DNA from: Tyto alba
Taxonomy: Eukaryota > Chordata > Aves > Strigiformes > Tytonidae
Length of the DNA: 64,000 bases
Reading direction: 5' to 3'
NCBI RefSeq assembly: GCF_018691265.1
Contig: NW_024881327.1
Coordinates: 20,825,936-20,889,935, forward strand
The position numbers and the translations under genes were made by a program. Below, piece by piece: positions 58,901-64,000 of this stretch; within the stretch, counting starts at the first letter, position 1, and each line of letters begins with the position of its first letter. The notes under the pieces are model-generated. The model was given only the letters and a program-made list of their open reading frames with translations. It made no database searches and had not been told where the DNA came from.

Positions 58901-61900
58901 CAAAACAGGCCTTCAGGATACATTGAAATAAGATGTAGAAAATCTTCAGAAGGTTTCAGAGAAATAATTTGCTTCGTGTTCTAAATATTCTTAGAAGCAG
59001 AGTTGTAGTTCTCAGAGATTTACAGTGTTCTGTTTGTAAAAGTTGCATTCCATGAATGTCTATCTGTGCAGTGATTTAAAATTGCATTTTCTTAATGTGG
59101 AGGGAATTTGCAATTCTAGATCTTCAGCTGCTTGTTGGATACATGTAGTTTGACAAAGAACTATGCTTTTTTCTGTGTGCATTTGAGATTTTGGACAAAG
59201 CTGGTCTTATAAGAAGAACGATTGCTAAGGACAAGGTGTGTTGTTACAACACATGTAAAAGTAAAATCTTTCTTAATGTTTTACTGGATCAGAAGAATGT
59301 GGAACTTTTTTAAGGCTATGTTTGGCAAGAATCCTTTAAATATCAGGGGAAGAATGCATAGTCATTTTCCATACACCTTTTTTAGTGTGTAGTATTTTGT
59401 TTGGTTAAGAAACTTTAAATATCATTTGAATGTTGCTGTTTGTTTTCCTGTAACAACAGGTTTCATACACCATACTTTTTCAGTCTTCATTTTCAGCATT
59501 TTTAATGTTGCCTTTCTGCTTCTTTCTCAGTAAGAATACTTTTCTTCTTGCTTATGAGCGGATGTACTTCCTCTTCTGAGAGAGGCTTTCAGCAGAATAC
59601 GTAGACACCAGAATTTATATGCTGGAGCTCGAGATGAATGGTGTAGTGTAAATCTGAAGCTGCCAGCCTACGCTCTGCCCTCTCACCCATGCTCTGGGAG
59701 ATCGATGATTTGCACAGGGATAGTTTGGAGTAGAACTCAATTAATTAACAGGGAAAATTATTTATTCAACTGTCCAGCACTGCATAATTTTTTTTTTTTA
59801 ATGTCTCATCTATAAAGGCAAGGGAAACCTTCTGTTGGCACAAAGACCCTAAATTGAGCTTTTTTTGGCCGCCTGTTCACAGGCGAGAGGTGTGTGGGGG
59901 AGGGGAGACGCGCACCCCTCCCGCTCAGGCTGAGGGTTAATTTTGGGGGCGCCCTTTTGGGTCGGCGGCCCTGAGGGGGTGATGAGGGGGAACCCAGACC
60001 TTGTCCCCGGGGCGTGTTGGGGGCGGGGGGGGGGACGACACACACACGCTACCGAGCCACCCCGGCGCTGCCCGCCCGCAGGGCGAGGGCGGGGGGCGAG
60101 GCGAGGCGAGGCGCTGCGGGGTGAGCGCCGCCGGGCCTCCTCCTCCTCCTCCTCCTCCTCCTCCTCCTCCTCCTCCTCTTCCCCGTCCCGGCCGCCCCGC
60201 AGCAGCCGGGGGCGGTGCGAGGGGCCCCCCCATGCGCAGGACGCGGGGCGCCGGCCCGCCGGGGGGCTGCAGCCGCGGCCGGGGGCTCCTCGTCGTGGGG
60301 TGAGTGCGGGGCGGGGGGCTGCACCCCGGTTCTTGCCTGAGTGCGAGGGGCTGCGGTGTGAGGCGGGGCGGGGGGGTGGGCCGGGCCGGGCGGCTGTGAC
60401 CCCTCCCGGGGCGGCTGTGACCCCTCCCGGGGCGGCTGGAGCCCGGCGCGGGTGTAGGCGGACAAACGTTGTCGTTTTGTACCGTCATGTGTCTCAGCTA
60501 CCGCCTGCAACAACCGCAGGGACCGCGGTTGGGGCGGGGGGGGGGCAGGCGGGAGCTGGGCGGCTGCGGTCCCAGCGCTGGAGGGGCGGGGAGGGGTTTG
60601 TCCTTTCGTTTTGTTTTGCTGCCGTTGTCTCCCGGCTCATCTTCTAATGGCATGTGGTCCGGGGAGCCAGGAGGAGGAGGACCACTGCATGAGGTGGAAT
60701 AATGCGGGAGAAACACTTTGTACCTCCATCTCACATCATGTATTATGCCATGAAGTATAATGCATATGCTTTGTTTCACAGAAAAAGTCCATGAAATTTT
60801 ATTGGTGCAATTTCTTTTTTTTTTTTTTTTTTTTTTTTTTTCATGCTTGTAGGTTCAGATTTCCTTCAAAGCCACAAACACCACCCCACCCCCATCCGGG
60901 ATCTTTGAAAAGTCATCAAGCCTTGTAGATATAGATATCCAATCAGCGTAGTCAACTCAGATTGCCAAAAATCTGTCAAGTAAAAGGAGCAGCTGGAATA
61001 TAAGAGGAAAGGGCTCTTGCACAGGCAAATCACTGCAGGAGTAGAGAGGGCAGCGGTAAATGGTTTCATAGGAATCTGCCCTGGGCAGTGCAAACCAGCA
61101 GACCAGGTAAAGGGGTGAGCAGTGAAGTGAGAAGGCCTGGTGGTGATATAAGCTGTGGAAAAATACTAAGGACAAGGGTCAGCTACGAAAAAAATTGAGA
61201 AAGATGTTGTAAGGTTGCCTGGGCAATAACATGGCAGATGAAATGGCAGTAACCGAACAGAGGGAACCAGCTTTCCACATAGAAGATAGGCTGTGAGCTC
61301 ACCGTTATTGCCTGGGAGACAGGTCTTACGACAAAATGAAGTCTTCATGGGACTGGACTGTGTCACTTTTCATAAAGGCCTCTTGGTTCTGACAGTGGCC
61401 GAAAGCAGATGCCTAGGGATGAGGGAGGAAGATTAGAGCAGGCTCATAGAGCTGCTTTCCACTGCTGTTGTCTCAGCTTCCGAGAATTTGCCATTCAGCG
61501 TCTTCCCTGATGAGAAGTTTAAACTTGTGGTAGGTTTTGGGTGGCTTTATTAGCCAAGGCACATGGTATAGCATGTGTTACGTGGCCTGTTTGAGTGGGG
61601 AGTTAGATTTTTGACATATGCATCATTGTAATCTGCGTGAAGACAAGAAGGCAGAGTAGTCCTAACTGTTGCAGGGCCGATCTGCAGTTCTTGGCTAAAG
61701 AAATCAAGGAAACTCTTAAAGCTGTCAGCTGTTTCCTTAGTTACTCATTCACAAATGTGCTTTGGTGCCATCATGTTGCTATTCATGGTTATGACCTGAG
61801 GATTTTATTCGATGAAAATAGGAACTTCCACAGAGGAAGTAATCTGTTGCTCTAAAAGTGTTTTTGAGGAACATTTTGATACATCTGAATATCTTCTGAA

Positions 61901-64000
61901 GAGGTTTTGAAGTTTGAGCATGTGTTAAGGTATTTGGAGTACCAAAAAAGGCAAGTTCTAGGCATCTCATGCTGGAAAGGCATAATATTAGAAGGCCTGT
62001 GTCTTGGTTTTTAATACAGTGTTAAGGAGTCTTTGGTATTGGAGGAACTGATGCTTTGTGGCCTGTAAATGTATTGAGAATTTGCCCATGTTTCCTGATG
62101 TACTAATATCTTGGTTCACTTAAAACAGCCAAGTTAAGAGTTCATTGTTTTAGTAAAGGCCACTGTTTGCTTGGCACCATATCTGTAACTTCTTTTTATG
62201 CAGAGAGATATCTGAGAAAATGGTCTCTATGTTAATGATTGAACGGAAACACATAGGTAAATAGCTTTGGTGTGGACAATTACTGGTTTGTGCCTTTGCT
62301 CTGTTCCTGCAGTAGTGAGGTACTGTTGTGGTTGTGTGCACTCTGTGCAAATTTTAAAGTGCAAAACTGAAGGAGAATGCCTATGGAGTAAAATAAGTCT
62401 CAAATTATATGTTAATTTTTCTGAAAAATATTTATGTAAATAAAAATTATTTTAAAATAAGGGAGCTTGCTTCAAGCAAATGTTTGTGTTGATGGGTAGG
62501 ATTGAAAAATTGAAGAGAGTTGCTGTCATCCTTCTTTTTTCTCCAGTGGAAGTGTGAGTTAACCTTGTTTAATGTTATGGAATTATGTGTTTCTGTATTT
62601 ATAGGAAGGGATTGTCCAGAGGTTCCACACATCAGTGTCTTTCTGGAAAAAGTGGAGAGTCTCTTCCAGCAGTTTTTGAGAGAAATGTGCAGGAAGCCAT
62701 TGACAATTACACTTGGTATGCATTCATTTCTGAAGTTGTACTTCATTAGTAGACTCTTGACTTAAATAGTTATTTAGATTGGTACGCATTTGCACTAATC
62801 CTTCTTCTAGTCATTCTTGTGGATGACAACTATTAAGTAAGGAATTTAACTTTAGAGATTATTTGAATTTGCAGACAAAACAACACTTTAATCAGGTGGG
62901 ATAGCTGTGTTCAGGCTTCTGTATATGTCAATTTAATTTATTATTAGAGGACTAAGAAAATATGTCTGTTAACTTTGCTTTCTGTAATTTACATGCTACT
63001 TTTGTATGATACTTGTTGCTTAGAATATATTGTTGTTTTCTGCTTCTGCCAGCAGAGCAATTCATCTCTGCGTACGTAAATGTGCAGATTACGCATAACA
63101 CGGGATATGAATTGATTTAAACCATTGTTGAGAAGGTTTGAACGTCTGGTTTGTCTTATGGGCGTGCATATTTTTAAAGCATAGTGAAGGGCACTAATTA
63201 AACCTAGAAGGGAAGTCAGACTTCATGGTTAAGTGCAAATAATGCTCACCAGTGTTGCTAGTCACTTAACTTTCAAGAAGTTTTATTCCAGTTGGTGTTG
63301 GTTGGGATTTGCCTGGCCTGTATGTCTGACTGCCCTTGCTTTCACTGCATCCCAGGGCAGGTGGCAGCTGGCACGGACCAGCTAGAGCTTTCTGAGAGCT
63401 GGAATCCCAGAGCTCAAGGTTTAAAGTGCACCAGGACTAACAGCATAAAAGACATGGTGTACAGATAGGTAACTCAATGCTATTTGAAACATTTGTAGAG
63501 ATGTTACGCCTAGTTTTGCACAATTTTCTTGTGATAGCTTCTAATAGACCTAAAGAAGGCTTGTGTTATCTTTAATGTATAGTTTCAATGTGACCATTAG
63601 CTGAACTGGTCAAAACAAAATAATTGTTAGAGGTGTAAATGCCTGGTATGTGTTTGTGTATATATGTGTGGATATATTCTAGAGTGCCTTTACAGTTGCA
63701 ATGATATACATACATATAAAAGCATAATGCTGTAGAAGGAATTACCTTTAAGGCAGTAAAGGGTACAAATGAGAGCATGCAGTCACTGCACTCTACTTAA
63801 AAACAATAAATTTGCAACTCTCCACATTGACTCTAACAGCATGTCCTGAAAATCTTGCATCCAACAGGAATATCTGATCACTGTTCATGTATGTGATCAG
63901 TTGCGTTATTTTTAAAATGTTTATACAGAAAACTATTGTGTTCTTCATTTTAATTTGTCATCTTTTGACAGTGAAACGCTTTCATCACTTTCATCTAGTG
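46628..64000 (+). CDS. FAM149A: FAM149A, 5' part, first three coding exons (3' end outside window)
   Basis: Conserved vertebrate gene of unknown biochemical role; its DUF3719 region lies in exons beyond this window. The join 46628-46932, 62605-62715, 63972-64000 stays in frame (both junctions phase 2). Exon 1 opens MKVAALELGAFLAKL and ends after a low-complexity Ala/Pro/Gly stretch with LLLTLPDIGEEE, the motif seen near the same place in human FAM149A. Exon 2 carries ESLPAVFERNVQEAIDNYTC and exon 3 opens ETLSSLSSS, matching in order the human region DSLP..F.RNVQKAID.YTCKS.SS.SSS. Intron 1 is 15.7 kb and intron 2 is 1.26 kb. It lies 4.4 kb downstream of TLR3 on the same strand, the vertebrate-typical order. 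The exon 1 linker is shorter than the human one. Confidence 0.88.
47745..48090. promoter_or_regulatory. GC/CpG-rich patch in FAM149A intron 1
   Basis: It is separated from the first CpG island by about 650 bp of A/T-rich DNA. It contains many CpG and G-runs and the string ccgccggcgggtgg. It could be an intronic regulatory element or a promoter for a minus-strand transcript; no start signal decides this. Confidence 0.4.
48960..49340 (-). mobile_element. old CR1/L3-type LINE fragment, minus orientation
   Basis: The + strand shows, in order, agccttctccaagagtccca, gtagcccttctcttaccc, gagaactgtttgcagtattc and gagtccatgattactccagg. This is the order found in the reverse complement of the 3' part of CR1/L3 LINEs (cttctcc..., tagcccttct..., aactg..cacagtattcc, gactccaagg). 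It is highly diverged, with no open frame. Confidence 0.6.
52012..52045. repeat. poly(T) tract
   Basis: About 34 bp, nearly all T with a few G interruptions. It may be the reversed tail of an old retrotransposed insert, but no insert or target duplication is recognisable. Confidence 0.8.
58038..58156. repeat. T/G low-complexity block
   Basis: About 120 bp of T runs broken by single G, C or A (ttttg, tttgttt units). Its strand asymmetry produces meaningless Phe-rich and Lys-rich frames. Confidence 0.9.
58740..58770. repeat. (AAAT)n microsatellite
   Basis: Seven to eight copies of a 4-base unit. Likely to vary in length. Confidence 0.9.
60135..60179 (+). repeat. (CTC)n trinucleotide repeat
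   Basis: About 15 copies of CTC/CCT within the second CpG island, 52 bp upstream of the candidate alternative start codon. It gives a poly(Ser) or poly(Pro) frame that should not be taken as coding. Confidence 0.9.
60232..60299 (+). CDS. FAM149A: candidate alternative first coding exon of FAM149A
   Basis: The ATG at 60232 opens 22 codons (MRRTRGAGPPGGCSRGRGLL then VV) and two further bases, up to G|gtgagt at 60300. The donor phase (2) is the same as that of exon 1, so splicing to 62605 would give ...VVG-KGLSRG in frame without a stop. The exon lies in a discrete CpG island, which supports a real promoter. The peptide is not recognised, Arg/Gly-rich as any CpG-island frame would be, and only 68 bp long, so phase agreement (one in three by chance) is the main evidence. 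Confidence 0.35.
60390..60440 (+). repeat. 21-bp GC-rich tandem repeat
   Basis: Two full copies and a partial third of gcggctgtgacccctcccgg(g) within the second CpG island. Confidence 0.9.
60815..60841. repeat. poly(T) run of 27
   Basis: It lies at the right edge of the second CpG island. On the minus strand it is an A27 tract, as at the 3' end of a retrotransposed insert extending to the right. No target-site duplication or recognisable insert was found. Confidence 0.85.
60842..62604. other. FAM149A: intronic DNA between second CpG island and exon 2
   Basis: About 1.8 kb. The first 700 bp are less A/T-rich and purine-rich on the + strand. I could not assign them to a repeat family, though the position next to an A27 tract on the minus strand fits an old insertion. 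Nothing else is recognised. Confidence 0.4.
62605..62715 (+). CDS. FAM149A: FAM149A exon 2
   Basis: 111 bp between tgtttctgtatttatag and TG|gtatgc. The first G completes the split Ala codon from exon 1. It then encodes KGLSRGSTHQ... and GESLPAVFERNVQEAIDNYTC; the second half is the conserved family block. The frame is supported by the matching phase and by the similarity; the other two frames contain stops or no similarity. Confidence 0.87.
62716..63971 (+). other. FAM149A: FAM149A intron 2
   Basis: 1256 bp between a gtatgc donor and a tcttttgacag acceptor. No repeat or regulatory site is recognised in it. Confidence 0.7.
63972..64000 (+). CDS. FAM149A: FAM149A exon 3, first 29 bases
   Basis: An acceptor, tcttttgacag, sits at 63961-63971. 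The first T completes the Cys codon (TG|T) and the following codons read ETLSSLSSS, the start of the Ser-rich segment that follows YTC in the family. The exon is cut by the end of the window. Confidence 0.75.

Larger units (their letters stand above)
59850..60650 (+). promoter_or_regulatory. FAM149A: second CpG island, candidate alternative FAM149A promoter
   Basis: A dense CpG block of about 800 bp lies 2 kb upstream of FAM149A exon 2. It contains GC boxes, a (CTC)n tract, a 21-bp GC-rich tandem repeat and a short frame ending at a consensus donor. Both flanks are A/T-rich, so the island is discrete and not the tail of the first one 13 kb away. No gene other than FAM149A is seen nearby. Confidence 0.55.
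46933..62604 (+). other. FAM149A: FAM149A intron 1
   Basis: 15.7 kb. It contains the end of the CpG island, a second GC-rich patch (47745-48090), an old CR1/L3-type LINE fragment (about 48960-49340), poly(T) and AAAT simple repeats, and a full second CpG island at 59850-60650. Most of 49.4-58.0 kb is A/T-rich and holds nothing I recognise. A minus-strand frame at 47287-47529 with protein-like composition is unexplained. Confidence 0.6.

Noticed and set aside
59937..60647. Long frames on both strands in the second CpG island (183 and 234 codons)
   Set aside because: They run through (CTC)n and GC-rich tandem repeats, show no similarity and ignore the donor at 60300.
1..64000. CRISPR arrays, bacterial operons, tRNA or rRNA genes
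   Set aside because: None were seen. The window is vertebrate nuclear DNA, and the direct repeats present are minisatellite or microsatellite in type.

Overview
This is vertebrate nuclear DNA, almost certainly from a bird. Exons are short and scattered with GT-AG introns, CpG islands mark promoters, and LINE remnants are of the CR1 type. One intact gene is recognised with confidence, Toll-like receptor 3 (TLR3, + strand, 35923-42215). A second gene enters at its 5' end, FAM149A (+ strand, from 46628 and running off the right edge). The neighbouring order TLR3-FAM149A matches the known vertebrate arrangement on human 4q35. The species cannot be named from the sequence alone.

Layout. 1-3290: A/T-rich DNA without a recognised gene, with one weak minus-strand exon candidate. 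3300-3560: a GC-rich promoter-like block with a TATA box, a TCTCGCGAGA palindrome and a YY1-like site. About 3700-7330: a G/T-rich, strongly strand-asymmetric, degenerate tandem array with a period near 150 bp, lying directly downstream of that promoter. 7330-32640: long intergenic DNA with a reverse-oriented CR1 LINE at 15.6-16.3 kb. 32640-32994: the probable TLR3 CpG promoter and non-coding first exon, carrying a perfect IRF/ISRE core. 35915-42215: four TLR3 coding exons joining to an 895-residue receptor with no frameshift. 42.7-46.0 kb: intergenic, with a CR1 tail and a 70-bp duplicated segment of unknown origin. 46.03-47.09 kb: CpG island with FAM149A exon 1. 59.85-60.65 kb: a second CpG island inside FAM149A intron 1. 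It contains a short ORF ending at a splice donor in the same phase as exon 1, so it could be an alternative first exon. 62605-62715 and 63972-64000: FAM149A exons 2 and 3, the latter truncated by the window.

TLR3 is the endosomal double-stranded RNA receptor. Its predicted product keeps the two RNA-contact surfaces, the transmembrane helix and the TIR features needed for TRIF signalling. FAM149A is a poorly characterised conserved gene and shares only location with TLR3. The least explained part of the window is the 3.3-7.3 kb promoter-plus-tandem-array unit, which may be an undescribed repeat-containing non-coding transcript.
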